DNA from: CAVPTL01 sp963794415
GTDB lineage: Bacteria > Actinomycetota > Thermoleophilia > Gaiellales > JAICJC01
Direction of reading: 5' to 3'
NCBI GenBank assembly: GCA_963794415.1
Contig: CAWCDI010000001.1
Location: 806,001-870,000, forward strand
Length of the DNA: 64,000 bases
Shown: positions 1 through 7,780 of the stretch, one piece after another
Numbering within the stretch: position 1 is the stretch's first letter
Layout of the letters: every line of letters starts with the position of its first letter
Program-made: the position numbers and the translations under genes
Notes under the pieces: model-generated
What the model was told of the DNA's origin: nothing
Seen by the model: the letters and a program-made list of their open reading frames with translations, nothing else
Database searches by the model: none

Positions 1-828
1 GACGATGGTGGCGCCCGGGTGGGTCTTCAGCATGTGCTCGGCGATGAGCGCGGTGATGAGGTCGCCCGGCACGAACTCGCCGGTGTCGTCGATGAAGAAG
101 CAGCGGTCGGCGTCGCCGTCCCACGCGATGCCGAGGTCGGCGCCGTGCTCGCGCACCTTCGCGATGATGAACTGGCGGTTCTCCTCCAGGAGCGGGTTGG
201 GCTCGTGGTTTGGGAAGTTGCCATCCGGATCCAGCGAGTAGCGGTGGGTGACGAGGGGAAGCCGCTCGAGCACCGGCGTGATCATCGGCCCCGACATGCC
301 GTTGGCACCGTCGAGCACCACCTCGAGCGGCTTGATGGCCGACGGGTCGATGAACTTCATGACCCGGTCGGTGAAGCCCGGGTAGACGTCTCGCTGCGTC
401 ACCGTGCCGGTCCGCGCCGGCTCGGGCAGCTCGCCCAGGGCGATCGACTTGATCCGGTCGAGGCCGGTGTCGCCTCCCACCGGCTGGGCGCCGCGGCGCA
501 CCATCTTCATGCCGTTGTAGGCCGCCGGGTTGTGCGACGCGGTGACCTGGATGCCGCCGTGGTAGCCGTACTCGCCGACGGCGAAGTAGAGCATCTCCGT
601 CCCGATCTGGCCCAGATCCACGACGTCGGCACCGGCGTTCGAGGCGCCGCGGATGGCCGCGGCCGTGATGTCGGGGGACGAGAGTCGCATGTCGTGCCCG
701 ATTGCCATAATCTCTGGCTCGAACGCGGCGACATACGCGGCGGCCAGCCGCTCGGCGCCCGCAGCATCGAGCTCGTCCGGCACGATGCCGCGCACGTCGT
801 AGGCCTTGAAGACGGAGGGTGAGAGCAT
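1..828 (-). CDS. manB: phosphomannomutase/phosphoglucomutase, N-terminal part (3' end outside window)
   Basis: Interconverts hexose 1- and 6-phosphates for nucleotide-sugar and cell-envelope synthesis in the cytoplasm. Read on the minus strand from the ATG at 828, the protein begins MLSPSVFKAYDVRGIVPDEL, the usual N-terminus of this family. The active-site phosphoserine loop TASHNPAAYNGMK and the metal-binding loop DGDADRCFF are both intact. About 276 residues are visible and the gene runs off the left edge. A TAGACT -10 element (836-841) lies 7 nt before the ATG, so the mRNA is probably leaderless; there is no Shine-Dalgarno sequence. The start codon overlaps by 2 bp the start of the divergent acetyltransferase gene. 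Which of the two mutase activities dominates cannot be told from this part. Confidence 0.93.
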   Translation of the reverse strand, partial: MLSPSVFKAYDVRGIVPDELDAAGAERLAAAYVAAFEPEIMAIGHDMRLSSPDITAAAIRGASNAGADVVDLGQIGTEMLYFAVGEYGYHGGIQVTASHNPAAYNGMKMVRRGAQPVGGDTGLDRIKSIALGELPEPARTGTVTQRDVYPGFTDRVMKFIDPSAIKPLEVVLDGANGMSGPMITPVLERLPLVTHRYSLDPDGNFPNHEPNPLLEENRQFIIAKVREHGADLGIAWDGDADRCFFIDDTGEFVPGDLITALIAEHMLKTHPGATIV

Positions 829-1357
829 GGCGGAGAGTCTAGTGAGCGTGACACTGCGGCCGCTACAGATCGGCGATGCGGCCACGCTCCTCTCGCTGTA
901 CTCGGCCAACAGCCAGTTCCTGGCGCCGTTCGACCCTCCGCGGGCCGCGGACTTCCTCACCGAGACGGGTCAGGCCCGCGAGGTGGCGTTCTCGGTTGAG
1001 GCCGCCTCGGTTGGCGCCGCCCAGCGGTTCGTGATCGAGGCCGACTCCGAGCCCGTCGGCGTGCTCGGCATCTCGAACATCGTGGAGGGCGCGTTTCACA
1101 GCGCCAACATGGGCTACTGGGTCGCACAGGAGCACAACGGCCGCGGCATCGCCACGCACGCCGTTGGGCTGGCGGTGCGGTGGGCGTTCGAGCGCCGCCG
1201 GCTACACCGGCTGGAGGCCGGCACGCTCGTGGACAACTACGCGTCGCAGACCGTGCTCCAGCGAAACGGCTTCGAGCGGATCGGCCTCAGCCCGCGCTAC
1301 CTGAAGATCGGCGGCGACTGGCGCGACCACATCCTCTTCAGCCGCACCGCCGACTAG
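827..1357 (+). CDS. GNAT N-acetyltransferase, RimJ/RimL type
   Basis: Acetyl-CoA dependent N-acetyltransferase of the RimJ/RimL branch, whose members acetylate ribosomal protein N-termini or small amines; the substrate here is unknown. The 176-residue protein begins with the TLRPLQIGDAATLLSLY strand-helix typical of the branch. It has the GYWVAQEHNGRGIATHAVGL acetyl-CoA loop (Q/RxxGxG/A type) and ends with the NGFERIGLSPRYLKIGG substrate-side motif. The start at 827 is chosen because GGAGG (814-818) sits 8 nt upstream; in-frame GTG codons at 842 and 848 are alternatives. It is divergent from manB, with start codons overlapping, and convergent with the HIT gene, whose stop overlaps by 4 bp. 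Confidence 0.88.
   Translation: MAESLVSVTLRPLQIGDAATLLSLYSANSQFLAPFDPPRAADFLTETGQAREVAFSVEAASVGAAQRFVIEADSEPVGVLGISNIVEGAFHSANMGYWVAQEHNGRGIATHAVGLAVRWAFERRRLHRLEAGTLVDNYASQTVLQRNGFERIGLSPRYLKIGGDWRDHILFSRTAD
836..841 (-). promoter_or_regulatory. -10 element of a leaderless promoter for manB
   Basis: On the minus strand TAGACT is followed by 7 nt and then the ATG at 828. The element lies inside the first codons of the divergent acetyltransferase gene. The same TANNNT-N6-8-start arrangement recurs at many operon heads in this window. No clear -35 is visible. Confidence 0.5.
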
Positions 1358-1833
1358 CTGGGCCAGGCCGCGCGGACCTGCTCGAGCGTGCGCGAGAGGT
1401 GCTCGGGCATCACGCGCACGTCCGCAAGTACCGGCATGAAGTTGGTATCGCCGGTCCAGCGCGGCACGACGTGCAGGTGGACGTGGCCGACCACGCCGGC
1501 ACCGGCCACGCGGCCGATGTTGATCCCGGTGTTGAACCCTTCCGGCGACATCGCCTTCGTGAGCGCCGCGATGCTCTGATCCATCAGCTCCCACATCTCG
1601 GCGCGCTCCTCGGCGGTGAACTCCGCCGTCGAGCCGAGGTGCCGGTAGGGCGCCACCATCAGGTGGCCGTTGGCGTACGGGTAGAGGTTCAGGAGGGCGT
1701 AGGCGTGCTCGCCGCGGTGGACGATCAGGTTCTCGGTGTCGTCGCCCTTCGGCTTGGCGCAGAAGATGCACTCATCGCCGCCGCCGGACTGGATGTACTG
1801 CAGGCGCCACGGCGCCCACAGCCGTTCGGTCAC
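1354..1833 (-). CDS. HIT-family nucleotide hydrolase/phosphorylase (Ap4A-type)
   Basis: Histidine-triad protein likely to cleave diadenosine tetraphosphate or related nucleotides. The C-terminal half holds the triad GHVHLHVVPRW. N-terminal ECIFC is a CxxC of the kind seen in zinc-containing HIT proteins, and the N-terminus MTERLWAPWRLQYIQ resembles actinobacterial Ap4A phosphorylase-like proteins. Length 159 residues is normal. It starts at a GTG (1831-1833) that overlaps the TGA of corA as GTGA, so the two genes are translationally coupled and co-transcribed from the corA promoter. The exact substrate is inferred from the family only. Confidence 0.9.
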   Translation of the reverse strand: MTERLWAPWRLQYIQSGGGDECIFCAKPKGDDTENLIVHRGEHAYALLNLYPYANGHLMVAPYRHLGSTAEFTAEERAEMWELMDQSIAALTKAMSPEGFNTGINIGRVAGAGVVGHVHLHVVPRWTGDTNFMPVLADVRVMPEHLSRTLEQVRAAWPS

Positions 1834-2825
1834 AGCCAGTCCTTGTGGCGGAAGTACGACAGCATCCCGACGGAGACCGTCAGCATGATCGCGACGATGA
1901 TCCAGAAGGAGTGGGCCGCATGCTCCTCGGGTAGGTGCACGTTCATGCCGTAGATGCCCGAGAGGAGCGTCAGCGGCAGCAGGATCACGCTGAACAGCGT
2001 CAGGATCCGCAGGATGTCGTTCTGCTTGTGCGCGATGATCGACTCGTTGGTCTGCTCGAGCGCCTCGACCACTTCCTTGTAGTTGTCGAGCTGATCCCAG
2101 ATGCGCTCGGCCTTGTCGACGATGTCGTCGAAGTACACCTCGAGATCCTCGGGCAGGTACCGCGTGCGGGCACGCTCCAGCAGGCGCAGCGTGCTGCGCT
2201 CGGGCTTGATGACCTTGCGGTAGGCGACGATCTCCTGCTTCACGTCGGAGATGTCGCGCACGACCTCCTCGGAGCGGCGCTCGGTGAAGATGGACTCGTT
2301 CAGGCGGTCGAGCTTGAACCCGATCTTGTCGAGGATGGGGAAGCAGTAGTCGAAGAGCTCCGAGAGCACCTCATAGAGCAGGTAGCCGGCGCCCTTGGAG
2401 AAGTACTCCTCGCGCCGCTCCGGGTTGCTCTCGAGCTGCCCGAACAACCGGCCCAGCGGCTTGAGCGGCACGTTGGGGAGCGTGACGATGAGGCCTTCCT
2501 TCACGAACACGTTCAGCTCCGCCGCGTCCAGCCGCCGCTTCACCTTGTTGAAGTACGGCACGTGGAGCACGATGAACATGTACTCGTCGTAGGAGTCGAT
2601 CTTGGGCCGCTGCCGCGTGGAGAGGACATCCTCGAGGTCGAGCGGGTGGAAATCGAACTGCTCGGCCAGGTAGGCCGTCTCGGTCGCGGTCGGCGCTTCC
2701 AGGTTGAGCCAGCGCAGGCCAAAGCCCTCGAGCTCAGCTACATGCGGCTCGAAGTGCTCGGCTGTCCCCTGCGGCGCACGATCGCGCCGACGTACTGTCC
2801 TCGGGATCCGTGGCAGGTTCGGCAT
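1830..2825 (-). CDS. corA: CorA-family magnesium/divalent cation transporter
   Basis: Homopentameric inner-membrane Mg2+/Co2+ channel. The protein has a long cytoplasmic N-terminal domain and two C-terminal membrane helices, with the signature YGMNVHLPEE between them (the GMN selectivity motif) and a basic tail SYFRHKDWL. Annotated from the ATG at 2825 it has 331 residues. That first stretch (residues 1-20) is Arg/Pro-rich and looks like out-of-frame translation. An alternative start at 2859 reads MPESRITSASTDAEPATD with normal codon use and sits 6 nt after a TAGACT -10 element (2866-2871). It joins the CorA frame if one base is removed from the CCCC run at 2766-2769. The N-terminus is therefore uncertain; the rest is secure. 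HIT follows with a GTGA overlap. Confidence 0.92.
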   Translation of the reverse strand: MPNLPRIPRTVRRRDRAPQGTAEHFEPHVAELEGFGLRWLNLEAPTATETAYLAEQFDFHPLDLEDVLSTRQRPKIDSYDEYMFIVLHVPYFNKVKRRLDAAELNVFVKEGLIVTLPNVPLKPLGRLFGQLESNPERREEYFSKGAGYLLYEVLSELFDYCFPILDKIGFKLDRLNESIFTERRSEEVVRDISDVKQEIVAYRKVIKPERSTLRLLERARTRYLPEDLEVYFDDIVDKAERIWDQLDNYKEVVEALEQTNESIIAHKQNDILRILTLFSVILLPLTLLSGIYGMNVHLPEEHAAHSFWIIVAIMLTVSVGMLSYFRHKDWL

Positions 2826-2865
2826 CGGTGCTCGCAGATGTGATTCGCGACTCGGGCATGGCTCC

Positions 2866-2871
2866 AGTCTA
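2866..2871 (-). promoter_or_regulatory. -10 element upstream of corA-HIT
   Basis: Minus-strand TAGACT followed by 6 nt and the ATG at 2859, which suggests a leaderless start upstream of the annotated corA start. It lies in the intergenic region shared with the LOG gene promoter. Confidence 0.45.
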
Positions 2872-2908
2872 CTGGTTCGACACGACAGTATCGACCGCCT
2901 GGTTGGGA

Positions 2909-2914
2909 TACCGT
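2909..2914 (+). promoter_or_regulatory. -10 element of a leaderless promoter for the LOG gene
   Basis: TACCGT, then 7 nt, then the ATG at 2922. There is no Shine-Dalgarno sequence between the element and the start, consistent with a leaderless transcript. Confidence 0.5.
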
Positions 2915-2921
2915 AGCCCCA

Positions 2922-3638
2922 ATGGCAAAGCGCCGACCCACCGCCGACGAGAACCTGCTCAACCGGCGCGATTCCAGTTTTCTCCATACCGATCCGTGGA
3001 GGATCCTCCGCATCCAGTCCGAGCTGGTCGATGGGTTCGATGCGCTCGCCGAGGTGGGCAAGACGGTGGCCATCTTCGGCTCCGCCCGCACCGACCCGCG
3101 CGACCACATGTACCGCGCCGCGCGTGAGACCTCGCGGCTCTTCGTCGAGGCCGGCTACGGCGTGCTCACAGGCGGCGGGCCGGGCATCATGGAGGCCGCG
3201 AACCGCGGCGCCCAGGAGAGCGGGGGCGTGTCCATCGGCGCCAACATCGAGCTGCCCCACGAGCAGCACGCCAACGTCTACCAGGACATCTCGCTCGACT
3301 TCCGGTACTTCTTCGTGCGCAAGGTGATGTTCCTGAAGTACTCGGAGGCCTTCGTCGTGTTTCCCGGCGGGTTCGGCACGATGGACGAGCTCTTCGAGGC
3401 CCTGACGCTGATCCAGACCGGCAAGGTGCACCGGTTCCCGGCCGTGCTCTACGGCAGCGAGTACTGGAGCGGGCTGCTCGACTGGGTGGGCTCCACGATG
3501 CTCGAGGAGGGCAACGTCTCGCGCGCAGACCTGGAGCTCACGATGGTCGCCGACAGCCCCGAGGAGGCCGTCGCCATGGTGATCGCCTGCAACAACGGCA
3601 CCTGCGATCACCCGGCCCATCAGCACGTGAAGACATGA
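2922..3638 (+). CDS. LOG-family protein (TIGR00730 type)
   Basis: Rossmann-fold protein of the LONELY GUY family. Characterised members release cytokinin-type bases from nucleoside 5'-monophosphates; in bacteria the physiological substrate is often unknown. The motifs are clear: GGGPGIMEAANRGA around the nucleotide pocket and FPGGFGTMDELFE, the PGGxGTxxE catalytic signature, which argues against the old lysine decarboxylase label. The 238-residue length fits the longer family branch, with an N-terminal extension of about 40 residues. It overlaps the downstream glycosylase by 4 bp (ATGA), so the pair is probably an operon. Confidence 0.88.
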   Translation: MAKRRPTADENLLNRRDSSFLHTDPWRILRIQSELVDGFDALAEVGKTVAIFGSARTDPRDHMYRAARETSRLFVEAGYGVLTGGGPGIMEAANRGAQESGGVSIGANIELPHEQHANVYQDISLDFRYFFVRKVMFLKYSEAFVVFPGGFGTMDELFEALTLIQTGKVHRFPAVLYGSEYWSGLLDWVGSTMLEEGNVSRADLELTMVADSPEEAVAMVIACNNGTCDHPAHQHVKT

Positions 3639-4516
3639 GCGCCGCCGTACCGCCGCCGGCTGGCCGCACCGAGGTCGAGTTCGTCCCGGTCGCGCCGTAC
3701 CTGCTCTCGGCCTCGCTCGGCACCCCGGATCTCACCAGGCGCCGGTTCGCGGGCGGGCTCGAGCTGGTGTACGAAGCGGGGGAGGAGCCCGCGTACGCCC
3801 GGGTGTGGCAGACCCAGGACGGTCGCCTGCGGGCCATCATCGAGGCGCCCGACCCCGAGCCTGCGCACGACCGCCTTCGCGAGCTGATGCGGATCGACGT
3901 CGATCACCGGCCGTTCCTCGAGCGGGCCCAGACCGACGAGCTGCTCGCGCCGCTCTACTCGCGGATGAAGGGGATGCGACCGCTGCTGCTCGGATCGGTG
4001 CCGCACGCGCTCATCCGCGGCGTCTGCGGGCAGCTGATCCGCACCAGCGAGGCCGTCATGATCGAGCGGAAGATCGTCGCGCGCCTCAGCCCCCGCTACC
4101 ACGATCTGCGGATGCCGCCCACGGCCGACGCCATCTCCCACGAGCACCCCGCGCGGTTCGAGCGCGCCGGGCTCTCGCCGGCCCGGGCGGTGCTGCTCAG
4201 CCGGGCGTCGATGAACAGCTGGACGGAGCTTGCCGAGGACTCGAGCGAGCGCATCGAGAAGCGGCTCCGCGCGCTTCCGGGCCTTGGCGCCTGGACGGCC
4301 GCGCAGGTGCTGCTCTACGGCTACGGCCGCTTCGATCGCGGCCTCGCGGGCGATCTCTCGCTCATCCGCCTCTCCACGCGCCTGCTCGGCCGCGAAGCGA
4401 CCACCGAGGACAACGAGCAGCTGCTCGAGCCCTACGGCGAGTGGCGGGGCCTTGCGTCGATCTGGCTCATGCACCATCCGCTCGGCCGTCGCGAGCGTCC
4501 GCTCCAGCCGGCCTGA
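3635..4516 (+). CDS. AlkA-like DNA-3-methyladenine glycosylase (HhH-GPD)
   Basis: Base-excision repair glycosylase that flips out and removes alkylated purines. The C-terminal half carries the helix-hairpin-helix LRALPGLGAWTAAQVLL followed by the conserved Asp in LAGDLSLIRL, which matches the catalytic Asp of the HhH-GPD fold. The N-terminal half looks like the AlkA N-terminal domain, and 293 residues is the usual AlkA length. It shares an ATGA overlap with the LOG gene. Its last 50 bp overlap, tail to tail, the C-terminal end of the DUF899 gene. The exact lesion range cannot be told from sequence. Confidence 0.87.
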   Translation: MSAAVPPPAGRTEVEFVPVAPYLLSASLGTPDLTRRRFAGGLELVYEAGEEPAYARVWQTQDGRLRAIIEAPDPEPAHDRLRELMRIDVDHRPFLERAQTDELLAPLYSRMKGMRPLLLGSVPHALIRGVCGQLIRTSEAVMIERKIVARLSPRYHDLRMPPTADAISHEHPARFERAGLSPARAVLLSRASMNSWTELAEDSSERIEKRLRALPGLGAWTAAQVLLYGYGRFDRGLAGDLSLIRLSTRLLGREATTEDNEQLLEPYGEWRGLASIWLMHHPLGRRERPLQPA

Positions 4517-5270
4517 GGTCATCGGAGCGGCCCGCCTCGATGCGCGGCCACTGGGCGATGGGCCGCCCGCCCGGCCAGACGGCTACTGGCGGCCAGTCGG
4601 GAGCGCCTGCGGCGCTTCGAATCGTCGCCCACTGCGGCCAGCCGGCGGGCGAGTCCTCCCACTGCTCCTGGCGGCCGTAGACGGTGAGATCCATCAGCCC
4701 GTAGCTGTTGTCCATGGCCTCCGCGCCGCGGCGGGTGGTCCAGTAGGTCTCGAACACGCGATCCCCGTCGCGGACGTAACAGACCAGGTGGAACAGGCCG
4801 ACCCGGCGGCCGGTGAGGAGCTCTCCCGCCGATGCCTCGGCCGAGTACCACGGCAGATCCCAGCCCATGAACGCGCGGTAGCGGCTGCTCTCGGCGTACG
4901 GCCCCTGGCAGAGCACGGCGAAGGTGATGTCGCGGGAGTGCACATAGGCCAGCTCCCCGATCTGGCTGGTGATCCACGTGCAGCCCTCGCACTGGCCCTC
5001 TGCCGGCCGGCCGTGGTGCCACATGAAGTAGTAGGCGATCAGCTGGCGCCGGCCCTCGAACGCGTCGAGCAGCGAGACCTGCCCGCTGGCTCCGGTGAGC
5101 GGCAGGGAGCCGTCCACTCCGACCATCGGGAGCCGCCGCCGCTCGGCGGCGATGGCGTCACCCTCGCGGGTGTGGGCCTTCTCGCGCGCCCGCAGGGCGT
5201 CGAGCCCGGCCTCGAACGTGGCCCGGTCGACGACGCCGGGCAATGGGGAACCGTGTGATTCATGGGTCAT
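4467..5270 (-). CDS. DUF899 family thioredoxin-like protein
   Basis: Protein of the DUF899 family, a thioredoxin-like fold with no established activity. The 267-residue sequence has the family core: RQLIAYYFMWHH, then QCEGCTWIT with a CxxC pair in the position of a thioredoxin active site, then GWDLPWYS and FHLVCYVRDGD. The start at 5270 is chosen because it gives an ATGA overlap with the sigma-factor stop. DUF899 genes are often linked to ECF42 sigma factors and YCII proteins, and here it is the third gene of that unit. The last 50 or so residues extend past the usual family end and overlap the convergent glycosylase gene, so the C-terminal tail may be non-essential. Confidence 0.87.
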   Translation of the reverse strand: MTHESHGSPLPGVVDRATFEAGLDALRAREKAHTREGDAIAAERRRLPMVGVDGSLPLTGASGQVSLLDAFEGRRQLIAYYFMWHHGRPAEGQCEGCTWITSQIGELAYVHSRDITFAVLCQGPYAESSRYRAFMGWDLPWYSAEASAGELLTGRRVGLFHLVCYVRDGDRVFETYWTTRRGAEAMDNSYGLMDLTVYGRQEQWEDSPAGWPQWATIRSAAGAPDWPPVAVWPGGRPIAQWPRIEAGRSDDLRPAGADARDGRADGA

Positions 5271-6529
5271 GATGGGGGACGTATACCCATCGCGGCGCGT
5301 ATCAGCAACTCGCGCTCCCGTGTGTTTTGGGTCATCGCGGCTGCGCGCAGGTACTCGGCCTCGGCCTCGTCGGTGCGGCCCAGCTTCAGCAGGAGGTCCG
5401 CGCGCACGCTCGAGAGCAGGTGGTAGCTCTCCATCAGGGGCTCGTCGCGCAGCCCGTCGGCGATCTCGAGCCCGGCCTGCGGCCCGAACGCCATGCCCAC
5501 GGCGACCGCGCGGTTCAGCTCGACCACGGGTGACGGGGAGATCTGGGCAAGCGCGTCGTAGATGGCCGTGATCTGCTCCCAGTCGGTGTCCTCGGGCGCC
5601 GCCGCACGCGCATGGCAGGCCGCGATGGATGCCTGCAGAGTGTAGGGCCCCACCGGTCGGCCGATCGCAAATGCCCGCTCGAGGGCTGCGAGCCCGCGGG
5701 TGATCAGGAGCCTGTCCCAGCGCCGCCTGTCCTGATCCATGAGGAGCACGGGCTCGCCCTGCGGGCCCACCCGGGCGTGGAGGCGCGAGGACTGGATCTC
5801 CATGAGCGACACCAGGCCGTGCACCTCGGGCTCGCCCGGCATCAGCCCGGCGAGGATCCGGCCGAGGCGAAGCGCGTCCTGACACAGCTCGGGGCGGGTC
5901 CAGTCGTCACCGGCGGTCGCGGAGTAGCCCTCGTTGAACACCAGGTAGATCACCTCGAGCACCGTTTCCAGCCGTTCGGGGAGCTCGGAGCCCGCCGGCA
6001 CCTCGAACGGCACGCGAGCTTCGGTGAGCGTGCGCTTGGCCCGCACGATGCGCTGGGCGACGGTGGACTCGCGCACCAGAAATGCCCGCGCGATCTCGTC
6101 GGTGGTGAGGCCGCCCAGCAGGCGCAGCGTGAGCGCCACCCTCGCATCGGGCGAGAGCACGGGGTGGCACGTGGTGAACATGAGGCTCAGCAAGTCGTCG
6201 CCGATCTGGTCGTCCATGGCCGCCGCGAGGTCGGGCTCGCGCTCCTCTAGCTCGAGGTCGCGAGCGACCTGGGAGTACTTGCGGTCGAGCACGACGTCTC
6301 GCCTGATGCGGTCGATCGCGCGGTGCTTGGCTGTGGCCATGAGCCAGGCGCCCGGGTTGTCCGGGACGCCTGACCTGGGCCACTGCTCGAGCGCTGCAAC
6401 CAGCGCATCGCCGGCGAGGTCCTCGGCCAGCCCGACGTCGCGCACGATCCTGGCGAGTCCTGCGATGAGCCGCGGGGACTCGATCCGCCAGACTGCGTCG
6501 ATCGCGCGGTTGACGTCGGGCGCCGCCAT
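5267..6529 (-). CDS. ECF42-group RNA polymerase sigma factor with C-terminal extension
   Basis: Extracytoplasmic-function sigma factor. Residues 1-180 hold sigma region 2 (GDALVAALEQWPRSG, then DNPGAWLMATAKHRAIDRIR) and region 4 (LLGGLTTDEIARAFLVRESTVAQRI). The remaining 230 residues form the helical, TPR-like extension (DUF6596) that defines the ECF42 group and replaces an anti-sigma factor as control element. The 420-residue length is typical. It lies 2 nt after the YCII gene and overlaps DUF899 by ATGA, so all three form one transcript. A TGTCGA-N17-CGAC motif upstream of the YCII gene suggests autoregulation. Confidence 0.93.
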   Translation of the reverse strand: MAAPDVNRAIDAVWRIESPRLIAGLARIVRDVGLAEDLAGDALVAALEQWPRSGVPDNPGAWLMATAKHRAIDRIRRDVVLDRKYSQVARDLELEEREPDLAAAMDDQIGDDLLSLMFTTCHPVLSPDARVALTLRLLGGLTTDEIARAFLVRESTVAQRIVRAKRTLTEARVPFEVPAGSELPERLETVLEVIYLVFNEGYSATAGDDWTRPELCQDALRLGRILAGLMPGEPEVHGLVSLMEIQSSRLHARVGPQGEPVLLMDQDRRRWDRLLITRGLAALERAFAIGRPVGPYTLQASIAACHARAAAPEDTDWEQITAIYDALAQISPSPVVELNRAVAVGMAFGPQAGLEIADGLRDEPLMESYHLLSSVRADLLLKLGRTDEAEAEYLRAAAMTQNTRERELLIRAAMGIRPPS

Positions 6530-6531
6530 CC

Positions 6532-6909
6532 CTACGCGGGCACGTCTTCCATCTCGAAGATTTGGCGGATCTCGAGCCGCGCCGTCTCACCCGGCGCCGC
6601 GGTGCCGGCCTCGAACGGCACGCGGCGGGCCCACTCGATGGCCTCCTCCTTCGACTTCACCTGGATGATCCAGAAGCCCGCGAGCAGCTCCTTGGACTCG
6701 GTGAACGGCCCATCGGTGACGGTGCGCTTGCCGTCGGTGTACGAGAGCATCGCGCCGTCGGAGCTCGGCCGAAGACCCTCGGCCGTGAGCAGGACGCCGG
6801 CCTTGACCATCTCGTCGTTCAACCTGTGCATCGCCTCGAAGAGCTCGGGGGGCGGCACCTGGCCGGCCTCGGCTGCATCGTTCGACTTGATCATGAGCAT
6901 GAACCGCAT
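6532..6909 (-). CDS. YCII/DGPF-domain protein
   Basis: Small (125-residue) ferredoxin-like-fold protein of the YCII family, with the diagnostic TDGPFTESKELLAGFWIIQV segment. DGPF proteins are the regular genomic partners of ECF42 sigma factors; their biochemical role is not settled. The ATG at 6909 is preceded by AAGGAGA at good spacing, unlike the many leaderless genes nearby, and follows an ECF42-type promoter. It is the first gene of the YCII-sigma-DUF899 unit. Confidence 0.9.
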   Translation of the reverse strand: MRFMLMIKSNDAAEAGQVPPPELFEAMHRLNDEMVKAGVLLTAEGLRPSSDGAMLSYTDGKRTVTDGPFTESKELLAGFWIIQVKSKEEAIEWARRVPFEAGTAAPGETARLEIRQIFEMEDVPA

Positions 6910-6951
6910 CGTGGTCTCCTTCCGGGTTTTTGAACTGCCTTCTACCACCAC

Positions 6952-6978
6952 GTCGAACGACGGGCACCGAGATCGACA
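6952..6978 (-). promoter_or_regulatory. predicted ECF42 promoter (TGTCGA-N17-CGAC)
   Basis: On the minus strand TGTCGA (6978-6973) is separated by 17 nt from CGAC (6955-6952), about 43 nt before the YCII start. Published work on Streptomyces venezuelae ECF42 describes TGTCGA at -35 and CGA/TC at -10, so this is a good candidate for the autoregulated promoter of the unit. Confidence 0.6.
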
Positions 6979-7066
6979 TGCCGATGAAAATTCTTTTCCG
7001 GCCGCTTCCACCGTCTGTACGCAGTCGCCCTCAACTCCGTGATCGTGCCGACCGATACCTGGGACG

Positions 7067-7780
7067 ATGGCTCCGCGCTACTGCACCAACTGTGGCACAC
7101 CGCTGCCCGAGGACGCCGTGTACTGCCCTGCGTGCGGCGCCGCCGTGCGCGGCGAGGCTCCGCTCCCTGGCGAGCAGCCGGCGACCGCATTCGCCGCCGA
7201 TGCGACGCATCAGCTCTCGGGCTGGTGGCGACGCGTCGGGGCATACCTCATCGACGGGGTGGTCATCCTCGCGGTGATGGTGCCCCTCGTCGCGGTCTTC
7301 ATCGGGATCGCTCTGGCGGGCGGCGTGAAGCACGTCCACTCCGGCGGCACGTTCCAGTTCCACTACGACGATCACGCGTCGGACGCCTCCGGAGGGACGT
7401 ACGTCGTCGGTCACCACGTCTACCACGTGGTGGTCGCCCCGTGGTTCTGGCCGGTCGCGGTCATCGGGGTGATGCTCGCGATCGCGGTGCAGTGGGGGTA
7501 CTCGCCGTTTCTGATGCGGCGGGCGGGCCAGCACAACGGCCAGACGATCGGCCGTCAGGCGACGGGCATCCGGGTCGTGCGCGACACCGGGGCGCCGGTC
7601 GGGTTCTGGTTCGCCGTCCTTCGCGAGACGGTCATCAAGTCGTTTCTGATCAGCACGATCCTGCTCGTCCCGCTGCTCGGATGGGTCGCAGTGCTGGTCT
7701 GGTTCCTGTGGCCGCTCTGGGACAGCTCCAACCGCGCGCCGCAGGACATGATGGTGAAGACGCACGTCGTCATCGCATAG
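7067..7780 (+). CDS. RDD-family membrane protein with N-terminal zinc ribbon
   Basis: Membrane protein of unknown function (237 residues). Residues 5-24 form a zinc ribbon, CTNCG then CPACG. The RDD domain follows: Arg and Asp in SGWWRRVGAYLIDGVVI, and further conserved polar residues in QTIGRQATGIRVVRD and NRAPQDMMVKTHVV. Three or four hydrophobic segments fall at about residues 62-85, 122-145 and 190-215. A periplasmic or cytoplasmic loop rich in His (about residues 88-120) is unusual. It is divergent from the ECF42 unit, but nothing links the two functionally. Confidence 0.85.
   Translation: MAPRYCTNCGTPLPEDAVYCPACGAAVRGEAPLPGEQPATAFAADATHQLSGWWRRVGAYLIDGVVILAVMVPLVAVFIGIALAGGVKHVHSGGTFQFHYDDHASDASGGTYVVGHHVYHVVVAPWFWPVAVIGVMLAIAVQWGYSPFLMRRAGQHNGQTIGRQATGIRVVRDTGAPVGFWFAVLRETVIKSFLISTILLVPLLGWVAVLVWFLWPLWDSSNRAPQDMMVKTHVVIA

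Noticed and set aside
19..822. Long open frame antisense to manB
   Set aside because: It mirrors a real conserved gene on the minus strand; its residues are Arg/His/Ala-rich with no family motif, as expected of shadows in very GC-rich DNA.
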